A stretch of 49,695 nt of DNA from Gammaproteobacteria bacterium (lineage in GTDB: Bacteria > Pseudomonadota > Gammaproteobacteria > Pseudomonadales > Pseudohongiellaceae): NCBI GenBank assembly GCA_002731775.1, contig PCCP01000123.1:1-49695 (forward strand). Reading direction: 5' to 3'. The position numbers and the translations under genes were made by a program. The notes beneath the pieces are model-generated. The model had not been told where the DNA came from. It was given only the letters and a program-made list of their open reading frames with translations, and did not search any database. Numbering within the stretch: position 1 is the first letter of the stretch; every line of letters starts with the position of its first letter. Of this stretch, positions 18,912 through 26,711 are shown piece by piece.

Positions 18912-20453
18912 CTATTCGACCAGTTTGACCCAGTCCCCGGACTCAGGTGTGCCTGTTGGGTAATAACCATTCAACAGTCTCAGGGTTTCTTCCGGGTAAT
19001 TGGGGATCTTGCTGTTTCGGGCAACGATGCGAAACTCAAAAAACTCGCTAGCCTGAACATATTTTATTTTTAACTCGTTGCCGGAGAATGTCTCACCATT
19101 CTGGATCGCTCTAAAGGTGCGAATGGAAGCCAGCAATTTGCCGTCAATTTCGTCGACAGCATTAGCATCTTCAATCGCACCTCTAAATATGTAAGCCCTG
19201 GGACCGAGATAAATCACCGCAATGCGTTCCAGCTTCCCACTCTCTCGAGAAACTGCTACTCCTGTATGTCCAATCAATCGGTACTGTGATAGCGGCTCAG
19301 ATTTTTGCAAGTTAGAGATGCCCAGCTTGTCTCTAATAAAGACACGTGGCTCCGTATTTTCTCGTAGCCTCTGTACTTCAATTTTGATCATCCCGATGTC
19401 TGGGGCAGAAGCTGCCACCGTTGTCGTTGTTTCAGCGATTTCCCAATCCTCGGGAAACACCAAAGTGTATCCCAGCAATCCCTGATAGTAGCGGTTGCGT
19501 GCGTCAGCCGTCTGCGAGGCCTGACTTGCACCTACTATCAGGCCGTCGAGTTTCTTCCTAAAAACATCCTCATCGATTTTCTCAATCGTGCTATCAGACA
19601 TATTGCCTACGGCAGCAATCGCCTCCTGCAGTCGTTTGTCATTGCGAGGATGAGTGGCAAACAAGCCATGATAACCACCACCATTATTGGAAACCTTGCG
19701 ATTGAAATCTTCCTGGTTCTTTAAGATGGTAATCACTTCGATCATGGCTGCCGGATCGTAACCGGCTGCGACCAGATAGCGGGCGCCTAAACTGTCAGCT
19801 TCGAGCTCATGTTCGCGCCCAAAACCGCTCAAGCCTGTTTGCGCCCAGATTGACGCTACATCACTAATCTGGGAACCAACATAACCACTGCCCGTCGCCA
19901 CAGCGGTGACGATGCCGCCTACCGTCGCCACGGTTTTCGCCAGCGCGCCTCGGGCTTGCTGCTGCACCGCGTGTCTTGCGGTTATATGACCTATCTCATG
20001 CGCCAACACCGCTGCCAACTCGGCTTCGGAATTCATAAACGTCAGCAGGCCACGATTCACGTAGACGTACCCGCCCGGCAGAGCAAAGGCGTTTATCTCA
20101 GGGCTGTCGACTATGTGAAAGTAATAGTCGAGATTTGGCCTGTGGCTTAGCTTGGCGACTCTGTTACCAACCTCCCGTACATAGGCCAATAATTCCCCAT
20201 CTTCGAACATTGGCATACTGGAAAGTACTTTTTCGTGCTCTTCGAGACCAATTTCCTTTTCCCTACGTTCCGATATCAGCACCAGATTGGCGCCACCGGT
20301 CGCAGGATTTACTGCGCAAGAAACCACGGCAGCGCAGAGGGCTATCAGCAACAGCAGGCGTGCCACCGTTTTTGTGTAATACGATGCTAGAGTGGGAGCA
20401 AAGAAAAAGGATGGATTCCCAATGCCCGAAACTTGCAGATTTTGTTTAAGCAT
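18912..20453 (-). CDS. M48-family zinc metalloprotease, lipoprotein
   Basis: 513 aa. A lipobox-type signal (AVVSC, predicted lipidated Cys about 46) places it in the envelope, probably at the outer membrane like BepA/LoiP. The catalytic motif is HEIGH at about 152-156, with the third zinc ligand Glu in REHELEADSLG near 218. About 220 C-terminal residues form an extra domain I do not recognise. BepA-like proteases do quality control of LptD and BAM substrates, so a similar role is possible. It lies 55 nt after the 226-aa lipoprotein gene and may be the last gene of the envelope operon, or independent. Confidence 0.85.
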   Translation of the reverse strand: MLKQNLQVSGIGNPSFFFAPTLASYYTKTVARLLLLIALCAAVVSCAVNPATGGANLVLISERREKEIGLEEHEKVLSSMPMFEDGELLAYVREVGNRVAKLSHRPNLDYYFHIVDSPEINAFALPGGYVYVNRGLLTFMNSEAELAAVLAHEIGHITARHAVQQQARGALAKTVATVGGIVTAVATGSGYVGSQISDVASIWAQTGLSGFGREHELEADSLGARYLVAAGYDPAAMIEVITILKNQEDFNRKVSNNGGGYHGLFATHPRNDKRLQEAIAAVGNMSDSTIEKIDEDVFRKKLDGLIVGASQASQTADARNRYYQGLLGYTLVFPEDWEIAETTTTVAASAPDIGMIKIEVQRLRENTEPRVFIRDKLGISNLQKSEPLSQYRLIGHTGVAVSRESGKLERIAVIYLGPRAYIFRGAIEDANAVDEIDGKLLASIRTFRAIQNGETFSGNELKIKYVQASEFFEFRIVARNSKIPNYPEETLRLLNGYYPTGTPESGDWVKLVE

Positions 20454-20508
20454 AGTGCCACCTGTCCTTCTTTAAGTTTTCCCGCCTGTCAGAGTAAATA
20501 TTCGGTCT

Positions 20509-21186
20509 TTAGCTGCCGTTAACGAAATTCTTGAGTTGGTCTGCAAGTCGGGAGCAGGCATTGGCCTCGACTCTTGCGATCAGCGGAATTGGAATAATAA
20601 GGGCGGGCAAATAGGATTGTCCGGTGGCGTCTGTGCTGATGGTGCCAACCGAGCTCATGGACGCGATATCCCAGATTCTGGCGTCGAACTTAGCGTCATC
20701 TTCCCACGAACCGAATCCGAAACAGCCCGCTCCTCCTGGCCCAACGGTGCAGGAAATAGAGCCTGAGCGATCTGTTCTTTCGGTAAAACCATCCAGCCAT
20801 ACGATATAGCGCACACCGAAATCCAGCATTTTCTCTGCGACCACATTTTCTGCCATCAAGCGCTCAAGATCGCGGGTACGCAGGGGCGCAGTTCGAGGCT
20901 CAAACCAGGGAAACATCGCATCGACGAATTCCTGCTCCGGTACGATTTGCAGTGCGTTTTCGCCGCGTCCCATACGCTCACCGACACAACTGACAAACTC
21001 GGCGCGGGTTTCGTAGTCACTGGCTTGCCGTCGTCCAAGTATGACCACAGTCTCTGTGCTACTTATGCCGGTCTCTCCCTGCCGAAATTCGTCGATCGTG
21101 GTGCTGGTGCATGAGACCAGCAGCACCAGCGCAGCGAGCAGCAACTGGCGCATTGCTGATGTTTTGCTTAGGGAGTATAAATTCAT
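20509..21186 (-). CDS. Hypothetical lipoprotein (226 aa)
   Basis: Not assigned to a named family. The N-terminus from the ATG at 21186 has a signal peptide ending LLVSC (lipidated Cys about 26), with GAGG 7-8 nt upstream of the ATG. This is better than the upstream in-frame start at 21231. Visible blocks are VDAMFPWFEPRTAPLR and a glycine/cysteine-rich stretch SCTVGPGGAGCFGFGSW in the middle. It is likely anchored to the outer or inner membrane facing the periplasm. It starts 26 nt after the preceding lipoprotein gene, so it shares the envelope operon. Confidence 0.75.
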   Translation of the reverse strand: MNLYSLSKTSAMRQLLLAALVLLVSCTSTTIDEFRQGETGISSTETVVILGRRQASDYETRAEFVSCVGERMGRGENALQIVPEQEFVDAMFPWFEPRTAPLRTRDLERLMAENVVAEKMLDFGVRYIVWLDGFTERTDRSGSISCTVGPGGAGCFGFGSWEDDAKFDARIWDIASMSSVGTISTDATGQSYLPALIIPIPLIARVEANACSRLADQLKNFVNGS

Positions 21187-21212
21187 AGTAAACCTCGATT
21201 CACGGCTGTTCT

Positions 21213-21830
21213 CTATCGGTTGTTTAGCCAATCCCGAACTTCCGGGACCTGGTTAAAGCTAAGCGCGAAGCTCGAGGCCAGGTCTCTCAAGGCGACTACA
21301 GCGGCGTCATTTATAGCCCCTTCTACCGAACGGAAGGTCTCAGTAGGAGTCTTTCCATAAGACGTAAGCACCCAATCTGCTATGTAGTCTCCCGTGGGAG
21401 TCAGCAAGCGCATATTGTACTTAATCCACACTTCGAACACGTCGAGCTTGGTTTTCATCGGCAAGGCCAACTGAAACTCTTCTATCGCCGGCGCAAAAAC
21501 CGCGTCGACTCCCAGTGTGGGTACTTCTTCCATTGAGTCGACAAAGACGACTCGATCGAACATCGCCGGTAATACCACGTTAAATAGCTGCACATGGGAT
21601 TTGCCGCTTTCGATGTTGAATTCTTCCTGGCCAGTCTCCGAGTATTCAAGATAGGCGAAATCTTTCAGCGCATCGTCATAATACACGGCGATGGCGATGG
21701 GCATCTTGTTAATGTTCGGGGTGGGAAAGCTGCCATCTATGACAACATTACTCACGCCACAGCTACTTAGCCCGAACAGGAGGAGGAGTAATAGTAAGCT
21801 GCGGTTTAATCCTGTGTTTTTCATGCTCAT
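21213..21830 (-). CDS. Hypothetical lipoprotein (205 aa)
   Basis: Signal peptide with a Leu-run and lipobox LSSC (Cys about 24). The mature part contains PIAIAVYYDDALKDFAY and LFNVVLPAMFDRVV, a layout seen in poorly characterised proteobacterial outer-membrane lipoproteins. I cannot give a function. ATG at 21830 or 21824 are both possible. It follows the second VWA gene by 69 nt and precedes another lipoprotein by 26 nt, within the envelope operon. Confidence 0.75.
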   Translation of the reverse strand: MSMKNTGLNRSLLLLLLLFGLSSCGVSNVVIDGSFPTPNINKMPIAIAVYYDDALKDFAYLEYSETGQEEFNIESGKSHVQLFNVVLPAMFDRVVFVDSMEEVPTLGVDAVFAPAIEEFQLALPMKTKLDVFEVWIKYNMRLLTPTGDYIADWVLTSYGKTPTETFRSVEGAINDAAVVALRDLASSFALSFNQVPEVRDWLNNR

Positions 21831-21899
21831 TCTCTGCTGCGTCTGTTGAAGTAATCAACGATCGCGCGGCCCCAGGGGGTAGCGATGGCCCGACGAGAC

Positions 21900-22904
21900 T
21901 TAGCGAAAATCATTCAGACCTACGAATGTACCACCATTTCGTTGCGTCATCTCCCGCATTAATGTGGAATATCGATATACACTCTGTTGGAATCGCTGTG
22001 GGCCCTGAAAAATCGTAGGAAAGCCGATGCCATGAATCCTCACCAGTCGATCGCCGCTATCATCTTCCAGATTTATCCGATCGATTGTTCGCAAAACCTG
22101 CTGAATAGACCCTCCAGGTTGAAAATCATCTCCGAGAACATAAATACTGATCTTCTTATCCACGGAGTAGAAGGTATTAATCGCCCGCGTCACGCCTTCT
22201 ACTGGACTGCTGTTGCTGTAGGGATGCCAGGTTCGCAGTGTGGATATTATCTGCTGACGTCGACCGGCAGTATCCGGAATCCATTGCCCACGATAGGAAT
22301 CAAACATATAGTCGCCCATATCGTTCATGACCTGAATTCCCTTCACTTCCGGGTAGACATTCAGGGTGTCTTCAATCACGCCAAGCATCTTGTTCCAGCT
22401 CGGGTTGTTGTACATACTGCCGGAGGTGTCGATAATGAAAATAATGTACTCGCTATCCACCGGTATACCACCTATGGCGTTGTTATCCGGTGCCGAGCTG
22501 TTGGCCAGCAGCCGCTCCATTTCTTCGGTCAGGCTCTGCCTGGCGATGGCGAGCCGCCCTATCTCATCGGTGGTGTCATCTGACAATTGCCTGGAAGTCT
22601 GATATTGGGCCTGCACATCGTTCAGATCACGGCGCAGCCTGGCTATGCGGTCTTTCATGGCCGACAGCTGTTCCTGCTTCGCATTCAGATCCCGATTGAG
22701 AATAGTGGTCTCGCCTCGAATCGCGAATAGCTGTTCCTGTAACTCGTTAATAGACCCTTGCGGCTCTACCTCGCTAAACTCGATGACGACAGGTGCGGAG
22801 GACTTGGTGACGATCAAAAGAATGATCATGGCGCCGAAGCCACAGGCGGCAACGTCGAGGAACGATACGCTAAAAGATTCGGTTGCCCGGTCCCGCCGTC
22901 TCAT
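21900..22904 (-). CDS. Single-pass VWA protein with ExbD-like N-terminal helix (VWA-B)
   Basis: 334 aa. A short Arg-rich cytoplasmic N-terminus leads into one membrane helix (about 11-33) reading SVSFLDVAACGFGAMIILL. Its Asp (about 17) sits where ExbD/TolR have their proton-relay Asp. A coiled coil follows (about 52-135), then a periplasmic VWA domain (about 150-334) with MIDAS DTSGSM (159-164), a Ser pair near 232 and GDD near 259. The ATG at 22904 overlaps the stop of the upstream VWA gene as ATGA, with AAGGAT upstream, so translation is coupled. The TTG at 22910 is less likely. VWA assignment is firm; the motor role is inference. Confidence 0.85.
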   Translation of the reverse strand: MRRRDRATESFSVSFLDVAACGFGAMIILLIVTKSSAPVVIEFSEVEPQGSINELQEQLFAIRGETTILNRDLNAKQEQLSAMKDRIARLRRDLNDVQAQYQTSRQLSDDTTDEIGRLAIARQSLTEEMERLLANSSAPDNNAIGGIPVDSEYIIFIIDTSGSMYNNPSWNKMLGVIEDTLNVYPEVKGIQVMNDMGDYMFDSYRGQWIPDTAGRRQQIISTLRTWHPYSNSSPVEGVTRAINTFYSVDKKISIYVLGDDFQPGGSIQQVLRTIDRINLEDDSGDRLVRIHGIGFPTIFQGPQRFQQSVYRYSTLMREMTQRNGGTFVGLNDFR

Positions 22905-24001
22905 GGCCAATCCTTCGATGATGTAATGAATGATCCTTGTGAGAATTGTGCCAATTGCCAGAAAGCTGCAGCGGCACTGGGGTCGCCTTCCAATGGCATC
23001 AATATAATATTGACCGGCACGCCCTGGGGAAGTTCTTCCACTGCATCCTGATACAGTTCCATTCTTTCGCTTGGGGTTATCAGGCGCTTGGACGTGCCTC
23101 GATCACTGAGCGTCGGCAAGCCATCGGTGATCAGAAAAATATTGTCGGGCCGTGGTGACATATTTGCCGCCGCGCGAAATACTTGCTCCATGTTGGTGCC
23201 ATGATCAGGCACCAACCGCTCGACTGCCCGTATCGCCTCGTTCAACTGATCCCGGTCCGCCACTTCCAGCCAGACATCTTCGGTTCCAGGTAGCACCGAT
23301 GCGGTCTCGCTACTGAAATTCCAGATCTGGTAACGGCTGGTGATGGGCAACTGGGTGCTAATCCAGTCTACGGTTTTGACTACACGTTGCCATTTCGGCG
23401 CCTCGCGTTTCTGTGCGGTTGCCATGTTCCTGGTACGGATAATATTTACCAGGGTGCTATCGAGCATGCTCGACGAACTATCCACCAGGATGAGTATGCG
23501 CTGCCCGCCAAGAAAGAGGCCGGACAAATATTGTCGATTACCGTCGCCCAGAAATTGGCGTACGCTGGTACCTTCCTGCTCGAAGGCGCTGGCTTGCAGT
23601 CGCAGCAACTCTTCTTCCAGTGCCTCGATATCGGAGCGAAGTTTCTCCGGGCTTTCTATAGTGGCGAGATTATCGCTTTCCAGTGCCGCTAATTCCTGCA
23701 AAAAGGTTTGAATCTGCTCCTGGATTTGACGCGCGAGACCTTCGGCGGTGACCACTTCAAAACTGGTGTCAGAAAATATATTACGTAACTGCACCAGACC
23801 AAGGTCACCATCCCTGACTTCCTCCTGCAACAGATTAACCTCTGCCGTGAGATCAGGATTGCTGGTAATCGCATTGACGGTGCTGGCGTGATCGATGATA
23901 AGAAAAATCAGGATGGTGGCGCCAAAGCCGCAGAACATGACGTCCAAAAACGCCAGGCTCATGGGGTTAGCATCTCGTCTTTTGTTTCTAAGTCTCGACA
24001 T
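22901..24001 (-). CDS. Single-pass VWA protein with ExbD-like N-terminal helix (VWA-A)
   Basis: 366 aa, same architecture as its downstream partner. A basic N-terminus leads to the membrane helix SLAFLDVMFCGFGATILIF (about 15-37, Asp 20), then a helical/coiled-coil stalk (about 52-140) and a periplasmic VWA domain with full MIDAS: DSSSSM at 174-179, Thr in DHGTNMEQ near 269 and Asp in ITDGLPT near 293. The shared motif FLDVxxCGFGA in both proteins suggests they pair in the membrane. It lies 48 nt after the actin-like ATPase gene and overlaps VWA-B by 4 nt. It is distinct from cytoplasmic TerY or MoxR-linked VWA proteins. Confidence 0.86.
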   Translation of the reverse strand: MSRLRNKRRDANPMSLAFLDVMFCGFGATILIFLIIDHASTVNAITSNPDLTAEVNLLQEEVRDGDLGLVQLRNIFSDTSFEVVTAEGLARQIQEQIQTFLQELAALESDNLATIESPEKLRSDIEALEEELLRLQASAFEQEGTSVRQFLGDGNRQYLSGLFLGGQRILILVDSSSSMLDSTLVNIIRTRNMATAQKREAPKWQRVVKTVDWISTQLPITSRYQIWNFSSETASVLPGTEDVWLEVADRDQLNEAIRAVERLVPDHGTNMEQVFRAAANMSPRPDNIFLITDGLPTLSDRGTSKRLITPSERMELYQDAVEELPQGVPVNIILMPLEGDPSAAAAFWQLAQFSQGSFITSSKDWP

Positions 24002-24049
24002 CAGCTAGCAGCCTAATTCTCCTTCAGTCCAAATCATTATCAATCCAAA

Positions 24050-25477
24050 TCATACGAGCTGTATCAATCGAATTTCTTCCGAATTTTCCGTAAACGTAAT
24101 TCGGTCCCCCAGGCTCAGTTTCTGCCTGCCACTCACCCTGGTTTTATTTAACAAAAATTCCAGGCTGCCACTGTCAAACCAAACCGCGTCATCGGCTTGG
24201 GTGATGCGGCCCAGGCCACCGGGCAAATCAGACAACGACAGCACAATGCTATCGCGGGGGGCGGTAGCTCCGTTCAACTGCGGCTGGTTTTGAATCTCGA
24301 TGCAATCGGCAGCAGCGATGCAAATGGCGCGATCCGCAAACAGGGCATGGGTGGGCATTACATAAGTCAAAGCGGCAGTCGCTGCCTCATTTTCAGGTGC
24401 CTGGGGTTTCGATTTCTGAGGGGCTCCCAACGCCGACGCCGAAGTCTCGCTGGCGGCGGCAATTGCCGGTTCTATGCTCGTTGTCACCGGCAGCGCGCTC
24501 ACAAGATGGATGCCATCGGTGCCGCTGATAATGTGCTCGCGGTAATCGAAACAAGCACTATTGATGGTCTGGGGGTTCAAAATATGTAAGTTGCCGAGAT
24601 CACTGAGGGTGTTAATAAATCCTGGCAGCGCGGCCATCGCCGAACTGACCAGCAGGTCTGTATTCTTCTCCGTGGCAAGGGTAGCAAGCTGCCTGTGAAT
24701 TTTTTGATAGTAGCCACTGAGATGGTTAATCAAGCTCTCCCGCGGCATCTTCGCCGTATACACTGCCGTGCTGGTTTTGAGGTCCAGCAGCAAACTATTC
24801 TGGTTGCCATCATCCTGTTTTAGCCAGTTCGGTAGTTCGTTATAGAGCTGTTGTTCGGATTCCGCATTGTGCTGGGGATTGAATCGACACTGCTGAATAA
24901 ACAGGCCGGTTGCAAGCTGCATCATCAAGTCCATGAAGTTTTGATTGCCAACTCCGGGAACCTGTATCACCGATTCGGATTTCAGTTGATCGTCCTCAAT
25001 AACCAGTTTCGTCAGCAGCACCTGGTGTAATTGGATGTCTGCGTAAATAACCGAACTCGACCGTGCCTTCGCAATCGCGGCAACCAGTGCCGAATCAACC
25101 ACACCTACTGCTGTGAACGGGCTTTGTTTCGATAGCCCTAGCAATATCGCGAGCTGCGCTCGGGTAAAATTTCCAGGCACAGCAAAGATGACATCTGCAT
25201 CGATCTCGCCGATCTCGGCCAGATGTAACAGCTGGGCATAGGCGATATCTGCGAAATGCCTGATGCCCCTGCTATGGGACAAGGGCTCCATGCTGAGTTC
25301 ATGCCAGTACTTATTGTAGCTGTTGGTTGGCTGCAGCCGTGCCTGTTGCTCAGCCGCTTCTCCCAACTCCAGGGAATTACCGGCGGCCAGCGCAAAGCCG
25401 GGACTTCGAGTAATTACGCCAGTTTCATCGCCAACCGTGATGCCAATGTCGTTTAGTTCGATAATCTTCAAACTCAT
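24050..25477 (-). CDS. Actin/Hsp70-like ATPase-fold protein with FHA-like C-terminus
   Basis: 475 aa with no signal peptide, so predicted cytoplasmic. Residues about 1-330 have the feel of an ASKHA fold: IGITVGDETGVIT near the N-terminus, ADVIFAVPGNFTRAQ and a VVDSALVAA stretch. A low-complexity Ala/Pro linker (about 335-370) follows. The last roughly 90 residues resemble an FHA beta-sandwich (FLLNKTRVSGRQKLSLGDRI), but canonical phospho-Thr-binding residues are not clear. Its start overlaps the ExbB-like stop by 4 nt (ATGA), so the two are coupled. It may be a cytoplasmic scaffold or regulator of the channel. Fold calls are by eye. Confidence 0.68.
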   Translation of the reverse strand: MSLKIIELNDIGITVGDETGVITRSPGFALAAGNSLELGEAAEQQARLQPTNSYNKYWHELSMEPLSHSRGIRHFADIAYAQLLHLAEIGEIDADVIFAVPGNFTRAQLAILLGLSKQSPFTAVGVVDSALVAAIAKARSSSVIYADIQLHQVLLTKLVIEDDQLKSESVIQVPGVGNQNFMDLMMQLATGLFIQQCRFNPQHNAESEQQLYNELPNWLKQDDGNQNSLLLDLKTSTAVYTAKMPRESLINHLSGYYQKIHRQLATLATEKNTDLLVSSAMAALPGFINTLSDLGNLHILNPQTINSACFDYREHIISGTDGIHLVSALPVTTSIEPAIAAASETSASALGAPQKSKPQAPENEAATAALTYVMPTHALFADRAICIAAADCIEIQNQPQLNGATAPRDSIVLSLSDLPGGLGRITQADDAVWFDSGSLEFLLNKTRVSGRQKLSLGDRITFTENSEEIRLIQLV

Positions 25478-26289
25478 ACGTGGCTATCCTTCTCTGGCAC
25501 CTGTAAATGTTGGATCATTTTTTCGTCGCAATATTTCTGACAATCCAGCACCAGGTTGTCCTGCAATAACACCAACTGATTCAATAAAAACATCAGCAGG
25601 ATACTGACTATCAGGGCCACGAAAGTTGAGTTGAATGCCACGCCCAGGCTCACCGTAACCCCGACGATATCTCCGCTTACCGCCTGGTATGCCTGACCCA
25701 GCGCCTCGCCGATACCGCGTACGGTACCGAGGAAACCGATAGACGGTATTGCCCAGGCGATGTAACGCACGATTGTCATTTGGGTCTCCATGCGATCGGC
25801 TTCGGTTTCGCAGGTATCTTTTACCGTGGCTGCCACATCTTGAATATTGCGGGTGGTTTGGAATCGATGTAAGCCAGCGAGTAAGGCCCGCGGCAGCAGC
25901 AGTTCACGCTCTTGCTCCGGCAGTGCCTGCACTGGCCGTGAGTAGTTCCTCGCGTCCTCCGGCAAGATACTCATACCGGCGGACACCTGCACCAGGGTTC
26001 TGTCCAACAGCGTGCGCTCACGCAAGGTCTGCCGGGTCTTAATGCCGATGATCGCCATCGCCCACAGCAACAGAATGATGCAGGTTTCCTGCTCGAAGTC
26101 CCGCAAGATGATGTAGATAGAACGTTCGGGAACGAAATTCTCATCGACTTGTTGCGCAATATTCTGCTGCTCCTGTATCAGCTCGGCATTCGGCCTGATC
26201 ACCGCAACATACGCCGCATGTACTACGATCACGGCAATAATTAGTGCTCCTACCTGATAAAGAGCGTCGGACAACAAACCTTCTTTCAT
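25474..26289 (-). CDS. MotA/TolQ/ExbB-family proton channel protein
   Basis: 271 aa. There are four predicted membrane helices (about 11-31, 69-84, 175-200, 212-240) with a large cytoplasmic loop between helices 2 and 3. The family signature is IPSIGFLGTVRGIGEA in helix 3 (Thr 189) and SLGVAFNSTFVALIVSI in helix 4 (Thr 222), matching channel-lining Thr positions of ExbB/TolQ. The ATG at 26289 is chosen because the upstream frame to 26487 overlaps the acidic-protein gene and reads as non-coding. No classical ExbD/TolR gene is adjacent; the two VWA proteins are the only candidates for that partner. Confidence 0.9.
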   Translation of the reverse strand: MKEGLLSDALYQVGALIIAVIVVHAAYVAVIRPNAELIQEQQNIAQQVDENFVPERSIYIILRDFEQETCIILLLWAMAIIGIKTRQTLRERTLLDRTLVQVSAGMSILPEDARNYSRPVQALPEQERELLLPRALLAGLHRFQTTRNIQDVAATVKDTCETEADRMETQMTIVRYIAWAIPSIGFLGTVRGIGEALGQAYQAVSGDIVGVTVSLGVAFNSTFVALIVSILLMFLLNQLVLLQDNLVLDCQKYCDEKMIQHLQVPEKDSHV

Positions 26290-26356
26290 ATCGAACCTGC
26301 TTGGTTGAAGTACTCTATTGATTATCCTGACTATCGGGCACTGCTTTGTAGCGGTG

Positions 26357-26692
26357 CTAAATATCGACAGGAAATGAAACCCCCAAATCCTGAGAAATCT
26401 CCTCGGTTGGGATAAATCTGGCACCTCCCTCGTCTTCGGGGTTATCCGCGTCTTCGCTCTCATCTGCCGCCGCGAGTTCCGCATCACTGCCCTGGGCTAT
26501 ACCGATATCTTCTGACTCCGGCGCGGTACTGGCTTCGAGTTCTTCGCCGGCTGGTTCCGGATTGCCAGCTTGCGCCTGCGGATCATTCTCTGCTGCCATA
26601 ATTGGCGGCGAGAATAGTAGCAGCGCCAATAGCAAAACTTTCACCAGATCATTGGCCGCTGCCGTCTTGTTCTGAATAAAATCCACCGCCAT
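26357..26692 (-). CDS. Small acidic exported protein
   Basis: 111 aa. A cleavable signal peptide is likely (VLLLALLLFSPPIMAA). A very acidic, Glu/Asp/Ala/Pro-rich and probably disordered middle is followed by a C-terminal segment PTEEISQDLGVSFPVDI. No family is recognised. The ATG at 26692 lies 19 nt after the SUMF1 gene stop; starting at 26749 would overlap that gene by 38 nt. Being between the SUMF1 gene and the ExbB-like gene, it is a candidate periplasmic linker or accessory of the complex. Confidence 0.65.
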   Translation of the reverse strand: MAVDFIQNKTAAANDLVKVLLLALLLFSPPIMAAENDPQAQAGNPEPAGEELEASTAPESEDIGIAQGSDAELAAADESEDADNPEDEGGARFIPTEEISQDLGVSFPVDI

Positions 26693-26711
26693 CCCCTGAG
26701 GCTTTACCAGC

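Noticed and set aside
22901-24001. TerY/tellurite-resistance or MoxR-linked VWA protein
   Set aside because: It has an N-terminal membrane helix and periplasmic topology, and no MoxR ATPase or ter gene is nearby.
26289-26487. Longer N-terminus for the ExbB-like protein from 26487
   Set aside because: It would overlap the acidic-protein gene, encodes no membrane or family sequence, and the ATG at 26289 begins a proper first helix.
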